NCBI GenBank assembly: GCA_036741695.1
Contig: DAINRU010000043.1
Span: 1 to 13,684 of the forward strand
DNA: 13,684 nt
Direction: 5' to 3'
Origin: JAFANK01 sp036741695
GTDB taxonomy: Bacteria > Vulcanimicrobiota > Vulcanimicrobiia > Eremiobacterales > Eremiobacteraceae
The number at the start of each line of letters is the position of its first letter. Position 1 is the first letter of the stretch. This document shows positions 6,250 to 12,966 of this stretch, piece by piece. The notes under the pieces were generated by a model. The model was given only the letters and a program-made list of their open reading frames with translations, had not been told where the DNA came from and did not search any database. Made by a program: the position numbers and the translations under genes.

Positions 6250-7731
6250 CTAGTTCTGGGAGAGATGCTGCCAAGCAGGCAGGCGTAACTCGACCGTCGT
6301 TCCCTTGCCGAGCGCTGTCTCCAAGGATACCGACCCGCCGGCGCGCTCGACTGCGCGTTCCACGATGGCGAGACCCAGTCCCGAGCCCGTGATCGATCCG
6401 CCCATCTCGCCGCGCGAGAAGCGCTCGAATGCGCGTGCCCGCACGTCGGGCGTCATGCCGGGTCCATTGTCTGAGACCGCGATGAGCACCGAGTCGCCTT
6501 TCGATCTGACGCGCGCCTCGATGCGAGCGCCAGGCGCGTACTTGAGCGCATTGTCGATGAGGTTGCCGACCGCTTCGTAGAGCTCCGACTCCGATACTTG
6601 CACGAACGAATCGCGCTGCGCATCGATCGACAGCACCGAGCCGTTGGCGAGCGGCCTGAACGAGTCCATCACGCTCGTCGCCACATCGGCGGCATCGAGT
6701 ATCTTGACGTCGCTCGGCTCCTGGCTCTCCAACCGGGTGAGCAGCAGCAGCTTTTGGATAAGCGTGCTCATGCGCTTGCCCTGATCGTCGATCTCAGTGA
6801 AGACGCGCGCTGACATGGCGTCGTTTGATTGCCCGCTCTGGCGCAGCAGCTGGACGTATCCCATGATGACGGCGAGCGGCGTGCGCAGCTCGTGCCCGGC
6901 GTCGGCCACGAATTGCCGGATCTTCGTCTCGATCTCGGTGCGCTGCTTTGTGACCGTTTCCACCTGGGCCGCGGCGGCGTTGTAGGCCTGGACGAGATCG
7001 GCGGCGACGTCGTCACGCGCGCTGAACGTCTCAAAGCGCGCGTAGTCGCCGAGCGACAGCCGCATGAGCGCGCTGCCCACCCGCTCGAGCGGCCGGATGC
7101 TGCCGGCGAGCAGGCGCGCGGCGAAGAACCACACGAGCAGGAACGTCACCACGACGATGGCGATGACGATGCGGCGCTCGAGCTGCTGGATCGAGGTCAG
7201 CGCATCGCGCGGCGGGGCGAAGATGACCGAAGCTCCATCGATGCGCACGAAGGACGTCGGCGAGGCGATGGCGGTGAAGGGCCAGCGCACGAACGCGATA
7301 TCGTGCGAGACCGGCGGATGCAACTCGTAGATGAAACCGCGAAACTCGCCCGAGCGCGAGCGGCCGGCGTCCGGCGGCGGCAAGGGTGGCATCCCGACAG
7401 GGCGCCCAGCCGTCGGGCCTCCGTTGGCGAGGTCGGCGTTGCCGGCGATGAGCTTGCCGGTGTCGTCGATGACGGCGGCCGTGTAGCCTGACGTCTCGCT
7501 CACCCGCTGCACGAGCGCCTGGGCGATCTGCGCGCGCGACTCGTGCGAGGCCTGGAGGCTTTGGGCAGTGTGCTGGATGTCGTCGGCGATGCGCGCGCGG
7601 TTGTTGGCGTCGAACCACACATTCGGCGCGGCGATGGAGAGAGCCCAGGCAGCCACGATGTAGACGGCAAAGGCGCCTGCCGCAGCCAGCACGGCGATGC
7701 CCAAACCGGCGAGCCAAGTCCGACGAATCAC
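6250..7731 (-). CDS. Sensor histidine kinase (HAMP, HisKA, HATPase_c)
   Basis: A 493-residue inner-membrane sensor kinase, predicted to phosphorylate the response regulator at 5127-5810. TM1 is at about 8-33. A periplasmic sensor region follows at about 34-187, unrecognised, with a proline-rich stretch at 113-121. TM2 is at about 188-209 and HAMP at about 210-262. The HisKA H-box GHELRTPLAVIMGY has phospho-acceptor H280. The ATPase domain carries the N-box NLIDNALKYAP (N394), the G1 box DNGPG (421-425) and the G2 box GSGLGLAI (449-456). All catalytic boxes are intact, and the length is ordinary. Start: GTG at 7731; GATAAT ends 4 nt upstream and there is no Shine-Dalgarno, so either a leaderless start or an upstream promoter is possible. 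It is encoded opposite to, and separated from, its presumed partner by the STAS-like gene, whereas most such pairs are adjacent in one operon. The signal it senses is unknown. Confidence 0.95.
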   Translation of the reverse strand: MIRRTWLAGLGIAVLAAAGAFAVYIVAAWALSIAAPNVWFDANNRARIADDIQHTAQSLQASHESRAQIAQALVQRVSETSGYTAAVIDDTGKLIAGNADLANGGPTAGRPVGMPPLPPPDAGRSRSGEFRGFIYELHPPVSHDIAFVRWPFTAIASPTSFVRIDGASVIFAPPRDALTSIQQLERRIVIAIVVVTFLLVWFFAARLLAGSIRPLERVGSALMRLSLGDYARFETFSARDDVAADLVQAYNAAAAQVETVTKQRTEIETKIRQFVADAGHELRTPLAVIMGYVQLLRQSGQSNDAMSARVFTEIDDQGKRMSTLIQKLLLLTRLESQEPSDVKILDAADVATSVMDSFRPLANGSVLSIDAQRDSFVQVSESELYEAVGNLIDNALKYAPGARIEARVRSKGDSVLIAVSDNGPGMTPDVRARAFERFSRGEMGGSITGSGLGLAIVERAVERAGGSVSLETALGKGTTVELRLPAWQHLSQN

Positions 7732-7735
7732 GTCT

Positions 7736-7795
7736 ATTATCGTTCTTGCTCAGGCCGCCGATTCTTGCGCCCGCAAGTTGAGAATTGGCTGAGAA
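7736..7795 (-). promoter_or_regulatory. Upstream region of the sensor kinase with a near-perfect tandem box
   Basis: On the coding strand, TTCTCAG (7795-7789), 4 bp and TTCTCAA (7784-7778) form the best direct repeat of the set. GATAAT (7741-7736) resembles a -10 hexamer next to the GTG start, but it lies 36 bp from the repeat, out of phase with the other promoters. A poorer hexamer, AAGAAT (7766-7761), lies 11 bp from the repeat. Which one is used cannot be decided by reading. The box begins 8 bp after the stop codon of the beta-lactamase-like gene. Confidence 0.5.
7764..7777. repeat. Short inverted repeat between the kinase start and the upstream gene
   Basis: CTTGCG, two bases, then CGCAAG, directly abutting the TTGAGAA half-site at 7778. 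It could be the end-of-operon hairpin for the hydrolase genes (no U-run follows on the minus strand) or a second operator in the kinase promoter. Confidence 0.35.
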
Positions 7796-7802
7796 GACCG
7801 CG

Positions 7803-8966
7803 CTAGTGGTAGAAAAGCCCGATAATCCGCTGGATGAGGTCGACCTTGCCGCCCCAATCGAAGGTATCGGTGTTGGTGACCATGACGACGGCGAATCGCT
7901 CGTCCGGGAGGGTGGCGTTTTCGCCCGTGAACCCGGTCCAGCCACCCGTGTGTGCGACCTCGCGGTGTCCGGCGACCGAGTCGAGGCCTACACCGAGCGC
8001 GTAACCGCCCGGCCAGTCCGAACGTCGGCCCGAAGGCGTGAACATGAGCTTGAGCATCGCCGGATCGATGACCCGACCGCTATCCAGGGCGTAGTCCCAC
8101 TTGATGAGGTCGAGCACAGTCGTGTTGACGCCGCCATCCGGGAAGTCAAGGATGATGGCGCTGTCGTCTTTCGGGTCGACCGGGATGGTGCGGCCTTTGA
8201 CCACGGTGTAGCCGACCGCGCCGCCGGGAAGATCGAGCGGGCTCGTACCGATGCTCGTCGAGCGCAGATCGAGCGGCGTGAAGATGCGCGTGCGCACGAA
8301 TTCATCGAACGGCATGCCGCTCACTCGTGTGACGATGAGGCCTGCCACGATGAAGTTGCTATTGCTGTACTCGTACTTGCTCCCCGGCGGGAATTTCAGC
8401 TTCAGCTTGTAGATCGCGGCATCCACCTTGGCCGGGGTCAACGTCGAGTTGTCGAGCAGGTCGAGGTAATCGGTGAGCCCTGAGGTGTGGTCGAGCACCT
8501 CGCGGATCGTGATCTTGTCGCCGTTTTGGAAACCGGGGAGATATTTCGAGAGGTGGTCGTCGATGTTGAGCTTTCCATCTTGCTGCAACAGGAGCACGCA
8601 GGCGGCGGTGAACTGCTTGCTCATGGAGGCGATGTTGTAGATCGTCTCCGGCGTCGCCGGTAAGCGCTTGGCGAGATTGCGGTATCCGTAGCCCTTCGCG
8701 AAGATGACCGTGCCGTTGTGGCCGATCGCGAGCGAGATGCCGGCGAGGTGCTGCTGGGCGACGGCGCGGCGCATGAGCCCGTCGATCTGCGCTGCGATGG
8801 CTGGCGTCATGGTCGGTCCAGCGGATGCGGCGACCGCCGACGCTGCGCGGGGGGACGTAGCGCGCAGGCTCTCAGGCGAACACGATGCCGTGGCCACGCA
8901 TGCGATCGCGAGACAAGCCAGAGCGCGACGCGACGCAAGAGATGATAAGTACATCAGGTGCACCAT
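7803..8966 (-). CDS. Serine beta-lactamase-fold hydrolase (class C / D-Ala-D-Ala carboxypeptidase-like), exported
   Basis: A 387-residue penicillin-recognising serine hydrolase. The active-site motifs are all present: SMSK (S114 nucleophile, K117), YSN (Y200-N202) and HTG (H339-G341). This fold includes class C beta-lactamases, carboxypeptidases and esterases; the sequence alone does not settle the substrate. The N-terminus has a hydrophobic signal ending ATASC (Cys29), a sub-optimal lipobox, so it may be a lipoprotein. The start is uncertain: ATG 8966, 32 bp after the upstream esterase stop, is preferred over an open frame running back to 9116 that would overlap the esterase; ATG 8954 is an alternative. 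Neither has a clear ribosome site, so coupling to the upstream gene is likely. Last gene of a probable three-gene hydrolase operon. I would not call it an antibiotic-resistance gene. Confidence 0.9.
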   Translation of the reverse strand: MVHLMYLSSLASRRALACLAIACVATASCSPESLRATSPRAASAVAASAGPTMTPAIAAQIDGLMRRAVAQQHLAGISLAIGHNGTVIFAKGYGYRNLAKRLPATPETIYNIASMSKQFTAACVLLLQQDGKLNIDDHLSKYLPGFQNGDKITIREVLDHTSGLTDYLDLLDNSTLTPAKVDAAIYKLKLKFPPGSKYEYSNSNFIVAGLIVTRVSGMPFDEFVRTRIFTPLDLRSTSIGTSPLDLPGGAVGYTVVKGRTIPVDPKDDSAIILDFPDGGVNTTVLDLIKWDYALDSGRVIDPAMLKLMFTPSGRRSDWPGGYALGVGLDSVAGHREVAHTGGWTGFTGENATLPDERFAVVMVTNTDTFDWGGKVDLIQRIIGLFYH

Positions 8967-8998
8967 TTTGGGGCCGCGCAGCGGAAATCTTCCAAACG

Positions 8999-10093
8999 CT
9001 AGGGCAACGTGTTCGGGCCGGGAGCCGGTATGCTCGGATTCAGCGGCTGGCCGGACGGCATGGTGGCGCGATCCTCGGGTACGGCGCGTGACACGCGCGC
9101 CAGCATGTCGTGCCAAGCGCGGGCAAACGCCGTATCGATGGTGCCGATCGGGTGCAAGCCGCCCGGCTGCTCGTAGTAATGCGTCTCGATGCCGCTATGC
9201 TCGAGCAGGTCGGCGTTCTTTTGCATGTAGCCCTTGGGCACGATCGGGTCATCCGAACCGACGACGAGATAGACCGGGATGCCTTGCAGGCCTCGCAATG
9301 CGGCGCTCACCGTCTCGGTCGTCATGCCTCCTGAGGCGGCCAGGACCGCGGTCCAATCGTTCGGATGTTGCGGAGCGACGATGAAGACGCCGTATCCGCC
9401 CATGGAGTGGCCGGCGAGGTAGATGCGTTTCGGATCGATGTTGAACGCCTTCTTGGCGGCGTCGAGCGCTGCGTAGACGTCGGCGGGCGCCGGATCGACA
9501 TACTGGCTGTTGCCGCGCGCGTAGGGGGTGATGACGATGGAACCGGTCGAGTCGGCCGCGGCGCGCAGCCACGGCAGCGCGATGGGGTCGTTCTCAGAGC
9601 ATGTGTTCCCATGCAAGAAGACGACGAGCGACGTTGGCCGGCGCGGTTCGTATGACGGCGGCACGTATGCGCCCAGCGGCTGCAGCTTGCCGTCGGCCGG
9701 GGATGCGAGCACGGTGTCGCCGGCGCCGCGCACGGCGGCCAGCGGTCGGTATACCCCGGTCGCATACTGGTCGATGAGACTCCGGTCAAGCGCGACGAGC
9801 GTCGTCATGTAATCGCTGAAATCGGCTGCGCTCATCCAGGCCGGCTTCTCTGACATCTCCGTGCCGGGCGTGTCGCTATCGAGTCGCTCCTCCAGCGCAG
9901 CGGCCAGACCAGAACGCGCGTTGATCGCTTGGAAGTTATTGACGAGCGTCTCGTGTGCCGCTGTTAATTGCTCCTCGACCTGCTGCATCGGGTCCGGGCT
10001 CGTATGAGGGGCGGGCGAGGACGCAAGCGCGATGAGCACGGCGGCGACGGTGGCGATCACGGACATGGCACCCATCATCATACCAAAACCCAT
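8999..10093 (-). CDS. Exported alpha/beta-hydrolase (esterase / PHB-depolymerase-like)
   Basis: A 364-residue predicted serine esterase. The N-terminal hydrophobic segment (about 9-25) looks like a signal peptide or anchor. A helical region (about 35-115) of unknown role precedes the hydrolase fold. Catalytic features: oxyanion-hole HGN (161-163), nucleophile elbow GHSMGG (S230), acid D281 or D282 (VVGSDDPIVP) and H314 (PGGLHPIG), in the canonical order. This pattern fits the LpqC/feruloyl esterase/PHB depolymerase group, but the substrate is not readable. ATG 10093 is 26 bp after the aspartyl protease stop and 32 bp separate its own stop from the next gene's start, suggesting one transcript. 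Several ATGs cluster at the start (codons 1, 5, 6, 7 and 10), so the exact start is uncertain. A small GGCC-GAA-GGCC hairpin (10108-10118) sits in the gap. Confidence 0.9.
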   Translation of the reverse strand: MGFGMMMGAMSVIATVAAVLIALASSPAPHTSPDPMQQVEEQLTAAHETLVNNFQAINARSGLAAALEERLDSDTPGTEMSEKPAWMSAADFSDYMTTLVALDRSLIDQYATGVYRPLAAVRGAGDTVLASPADGKLQPLGAYVPPSYEPRRPTSLVVFLHGNTCSENDPIALPWLRAAADSTGSIVITPYARGNSQYVDPAPADVYAALDAAKKAFNIDPKRIYLAGHSMGGYGVFIVAPQHPNDWTAVLAASGGMTTETVSAALRGLQGIPVYLVVGSDDPIVPKGYMQKNADLLEHSGIETHYYEQPGGLHPIGTIDTAFARAWHDMLARVSRAVPEDRATMPSGQPLNPSIPAPGPNTLP

Positions 10094-10119
10094 GCCCCCC
10101 AGAAAGAGGCCGAAGGCCG

Positions 10120-11964
10120 CTACACGTAGTCGCGCAGCGCGAACGTCACCTTCTTCTCCGTCGCACCGTTCTTGATCGTCATCTGGATCCGCGTTCCCGG
10201 CGAGGTCCGTAGCTGAGCGCGCAGCTCGAGCAGGCCGATGGACGCGACCGGCGTGCCGTTGACGGCAGTGATGACATCGCCGCTGCGGATGCCGGCCGCA
10301 TACGCTGGCGTGCCCGTGAGCGCGCCGATGACTTTGATGCCGGCAGGAATCTGCACGAGGAAGAGGCCGGACCGGTCGAACGCATCGCCCGCATCGCCAC
10401 CGCGGCCACGCGCGAGATACACGATCTGCCGGCGGTAGTCGAATGTGACGGTGAAGCGTTTGAGGATGCCGCCGCCGATGTTACCGGCTGTGCCCGGTTC
10501 GGTCAGCGCGCCCGAGGTGTCGAGCGAGAGCGCCGCGATCGGATCGGCGACTGTGACGGTTCCGGCCTCAAACGAGGGCAGACGCACGAGCTGACCGACG
10601 CTTGGGCCGCCAAGCCCAAAGCCGGTGATGCCTCGTACGTCAGACGGATACGTCGCGGTCAGGTCGTGTGTCGTGACGAACGGGGCGTACAGCACGAGCG
10701 ACTGACGATTGCCCGTGTCGATGATAAATCGTCCGTGCAGAGCGCCGATCGCGCCTGCGATCTCGGGTACGCTCTGATCGTAGACGAAGGGGACCGCAGT
10801 GCCGTAAGGCCCGTTCGTGAGCCTGGTCGCGAAGGTCATCGTCCGCGCCGGATAGTCGATCGTGGTGATGAAGCGCCGGGCGATCTCGACACCGACGATG
10901 CCATCGATCCGCTCGCCTTCCACCGCTTGCATGATCTTGCCGATCGGCAGCACGGCGAACGACTGATGGCGCAGCGTGGCCGCTCCTATCGACAGCGTCG
11001 GCACCCAGGCGAATCCCGTGCTCACCATCGCCGCGCCGGCACCGGACATCTGCAGCGAACCGGTGACGCCGCTGCTCAAGCTCGCCGCGACCTCGGGCGT
11101 CATGACGTTTTGGCCGCCGGTGTCGAAGATGAACCGGAACGGACCTTTGCCGTTGAGCTCGACGTTCACGTAGAGATGGTTGTTGATGAGGTCGAACGGG
11201 ATGGTCGTAGCCGCCCGGCCGCCGGCTATGGAGAAATCAGCGACGGGTTTCGCCGGCATCGCGATATGCTTTTCGACATTCGCATTGATCGCGACGGCGC
11301 TCACCCGTGTCTCTACGATGTTGCCGTTGGCGGCCGTCCGCGTGGAAAACGGCAGGACGACGTCACCGACATGGCGGTAGTCGCTCATGTCGGCGACGGA
11401 ATCTCGTCCACCGGGCACGTGCACGACCTCGCGGCGTATGAGGTTGGTCCGCGTGTCGATCCAGATGTCGATGGGGAATCCACCCACAGGCGTCGCGTGG
11501 ATCACCCAGTAGGCGCCAAGCCCGTCCTGTGCCGTGCCGGCATACTCGATCGTGCCCGCACGCCGGTTCGGGTACCAAAACGAAAGCGATGTCAGATAGG
11601 CTGCGGACTGCGCTGCGTGCGTCGAGGTGAAATCGCCGACTGGCCAGGCATCGCCGCTTGGGTCCTGGATCCACGCCCGGCCGCCGTCAAACCCATTGCC
11701 GTTCGAGATCGGTCCGAGATCCATGACCTGCGCGTAACGCCCGTTCGTGAGGTCGTCGTACTCATGCCCCGCGCCCGACGCTCCCATGACCTCCACGCGC
11801 TCGGTGAACAGCAACGTGTCGATCCCGTCAAGCGCGCTGCCGCCTGCGGCGGCCTTGGCCTGCGCGAGGATCTGCGCCGCATTCGGTTGCGACGCAGCGC
11901 CTGCCGCGCTCGCGCCCAGGGCGATGAGCGCGCAGCAGACGATAGCGCTTCGAATGGCTGACAT
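10120..11964 (-). CDS. Exported retropepsin-like aspartyl protease with two DTG motifs and a C-terminal PDZ domain
   Basis: A 614-residue predicted periplasmic protease. The start is set at ATG 11964 because GGAGG lies 5 nt upstream; a GTG four codons earlier overlaps that site. A signal peptide spans about 1-25 (ending SAAGAAS). Residues about 30-235 form a mostly beta region that resembles LolA/outer-membrane lipoprotein-carrier folds in character (IDIWIDTRTNLIRREVV); this is a weak call. Two aspartyl protease halves follow, with FIFDTGGQNVMT (D281) and FIIDTGNRQSLVL (D416), each trailed by a hydrophobic-hydrophobic-G-hydrophobic stretch (GIVGVEI, GNIGGGIL). A PDZ domain lies at about 530-610 (PAYAAGIRSGDVITAVNG). 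Two retropepsin-like half-domains in one chain would allow an intramolecular active site. Likely first gene of the hydrolase operon. Confidence 0.88.
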   Translation of the reverse strand: MSAIRSAIVCCALIALGASAAGAASQPNAAQILAQAKAAAGGSALDGIDTLLFTERVEVMGASGAGHEYDDLTNGRYAQVMDLGPISNGNGFDGGRAWIQDPSGDAWPVGDFTSTHAAQSAAYLTSLSFWYPNRRAGTIEYAGTAQDGLGAYWVIHATPVGGFPIDIWIDTRTNLIRREVVHVPGGRDSVADMSDYRHVGDVVLPFSTRTAANGNIVETRVSAVAINANVEKHIAMPAKPVADFSIAGGRAATTIPFDLINNHLYVNVELNGKGPFRFIFDTGGQNVMTPEVAASLSSGVTGSLQMSGAGAAMVSTGFAWVPTLSIGAATLRHQSFAVLPIGKIMQAVEGERIDGIVGVEIARRFITTIDYPARTMTFATRLTNGPYGTAVPFVYDQSVPEIAGAIGALHGRFIIDTGNRQSLVLYAPFVTTHDLTATYPSDVRGITGFGLGGPSVGQLVRLPSFEAGTVTVADPIAALSLDTSGALTEPGTAGNIGGGILKRFTVTFDYRRQIVYLARGRGGDAGDAFDRSGLFLVQIPAGIKVIGALTGTPAYAAGIRSGDVITAVNGTPVASIGLLELRAQLRTSPGTRIQMTIKNGATEKKVTFALRDYV

Positions 11965-11969
11965 ACGTG

Positions 11970-11974
11970 CCTCC
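11970..11974 (-). promoter_or_regulatory. Ribosome binding site that decides the aspartyl protease start
   Basis: GGAGG, 5 nt before ATG 11964. It makes this the preferred start over GTG 11976. Confidence 0.75.
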
Positions 11975-12021
11975 ACGGTGCGAGCATGAGAGGCGACTGC
12001 TGGGCTGCAGGCCCCCTGCTC

Positions 12022-12027
12022 ACTCTA
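12022..12027 (-). promoter_or_regulatory. Possible -10 element of the hydrolase operon
   Basis: TAGAGT on the coding strand, in the 118-bp gap between korB and the protease gene. It would give a leader of about 50 nt. No convincing -35 hexamer is seen (GAAACT at 17-bp spacing is weak), and no TTCTCAG box is present, so this operon appears to be controlled separately from the receptor/efflux cluster. Confidence 0.25.
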
Positions 12028-12055
12028 CCGCAGAGCGCTCCAGAAGTTTCAGCAG

Positions 12056-12079
12056 GCCCGCGCGCCCTAGCGCTCGGGC
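12056..12079 (-). terminator. GC-rich hairpin downstream of korB
   Basis: GCCCG, one mismatch, GCGC, a 4-base loop, GCGC, one mismatch, CGGGC, beginning 3 bp after the korB stop. There is no U-run on the minus strand afterwards, so it is not a textbook intrinsic terminator, but its position at the end of the korAB unit suits transcript ending or 3'-end protection. Confidence 0.45.
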
Positions 12080-12082
12080 GTC

Positions 12083-12955
12083 TCAGGCGTAGGCGTTTTG
12101 CAGGTCGGCGAGGCGCGGGTCGACGGTCTCGATGGGCAGTGAGGACAACACCGGGTGGTCTGCGCCCAGGGTGAGCTCGTCGAGCGTCGGACGGATCTCG
12201 CGATAGAAGATGCCCAGCGGTATCTTGCCCGTCGCGGCGAGCGTGGCGAAGGCGCGCTGCTTGTCGCGCTGATCGTACCCGGGCGTGTCGTCGAGGTGAT
12301 AGACGTTCTCTTTGAACCACTTGTAGGTGTTGATCTTGTTGAACGTCACGCATGGCGACATCACTTCGACGATGGCGAAGCCGGGATGGCGCACCGCCTC
12401 TTTGATCATCTCGGTCATCTGTTTCGGCTCCGACGAGAAGCCGCGCGCCAAGAACGTGCCGCCTGCCGCGAGCGCGATGGCCAGGCCGTTGATGGGCGCG
12501 TCCGGGTTGCCCTGCGGGTGCGTCCCTTCTTTATATCCCAGCATGCTGGTGGGCGACGACTGGCCCTTGGTCAATCCGTAGGTCTGGTTGTCCATGACGA
12601 TGTATGTCATGTTGGCATTGCGGCGCACGGCATGCAAGAAGTGTCCGGCACCGATGGCGTACCCGTCGCCGTCACCACCGGCGACGATGACGGTGAGGTT
12701 GGCGTTAGCGAGCTTGACCGCCGTGGCGGTGGGCAGCGCGCGCCCGTGCACGCCGTGAAAGGCGTAGGAATGGAGGTAGCCCGAGATCTTGCCCGAGCAA
12801 CCGATCCCCGAGATGAAAGCGACGTCCTTGGGCTGCAGCGCGAGGTCGGCACAGGCTTGTTTGAGCGCCGCAAGCACGCCGAAGTCGCCGCATCCGGCGC
12901 ACCACCACGACGGGGTCGCCGTGGCGAAATCTTTGGGGCTGAGAACCGTTGCCAT
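12083..12955 (-). CDS. korB: 2-oxoacid (2-oxoglutarate-type):ferredoxin oxidoreductase, beta subunit
   Basis: A 290-residue cytoplasmic subunit that carries thiamine diphosphate and a [4Fe-4S] cluster. With the alpha subunit it oxidatively decarboxylates a 2-oxoacid to the acyl-CoA and reduces ferredoxin, linking a TCA-type cycle to low-potential electrons. The Cys ligands fit the family: WCAGCG (C19, C22), GCSGK (C53) and SPCVTF (C202). The ThDP/Mg motif GGDGDGYAIG (93-102) is followed by DNQTYGLTKGQ (122-132), the usual end of that motif in this family. Length is normal. AGGA lies 7 nt before the ATG and the alpha gene ends 11 bp upstream, so this is an operon. 2-oxoglutarate is the most likely substrate from overall resemblance to KorB, but a pyruvate or broad-range enzyme cannot be excluded by reading. 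Confidence 0.93.
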   Translation of the reverse strand: MATVLSPKDFATATPSWWCAGCGDFGVLAALKQACADLALQPKDVAFISGIGCSGKISGYLHSYAFHGVHGRALPTATAVKLANANLTVIVAGGDGDGYAIGAGHFLHAVRRNANMTYIVMDNQTYGLTKGQSSPTSMLGYKEGTHPQGNPDAPINGLAIALAAGGTFLARGFSSEPKQMTEMIKEAVRHPGFAIVEVMSPCVTFNKINTYKWFKENVYHLDDTPGYDQRDKQRAFATLAATGKIPLGIFYREIRPTLDELTLGADHPVLSSLPIETVDPRLADLQNAYA

Positions 12956-12966
12956 GTGATCGTCCT

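Noticed and set aside
7785..8483. 232-codon plus-strand open frame
   Set aside because: Antisense to the beta-lactamase-fold gene, whose three catalytic motifs prove the other strand.
7803..8966. Reading the beta-lactamase-like gene as an antibiotic-resistance determinant
   Set aside because: The same motifs occur in carboxypeptidases and esterases, and its operon partners are unrelated hydrolases; no resistance context or mobile element is seen.
8967..9116. 50-codon N-terminal extension of the beta-lactamase-like gene
   Set aside because: It overlaps the esterase's C-terminal coding region, is Arg-rich, and would bury the export signal; ATG 8966 is more likely.
9591..9597. TTCTCAG copy
   Set aside because: Inside the esterase coding region, far from any start codon and without a tandem partner.
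10666..11961. 431-codon open frame on the plus strand
   Set aside because: Antisense to the aspartyl protease, Arg/Asp/His-rich composition typical of a GC-rich shadow frame, and no domain pattern.
12939..12945. Another CTGAGAA copy
   Set aside because: It lies inside the korB coding start, encodes conserved-looking residues, and no second half-site stands 11 bp to either side (TGCCATG and AATCTTT).
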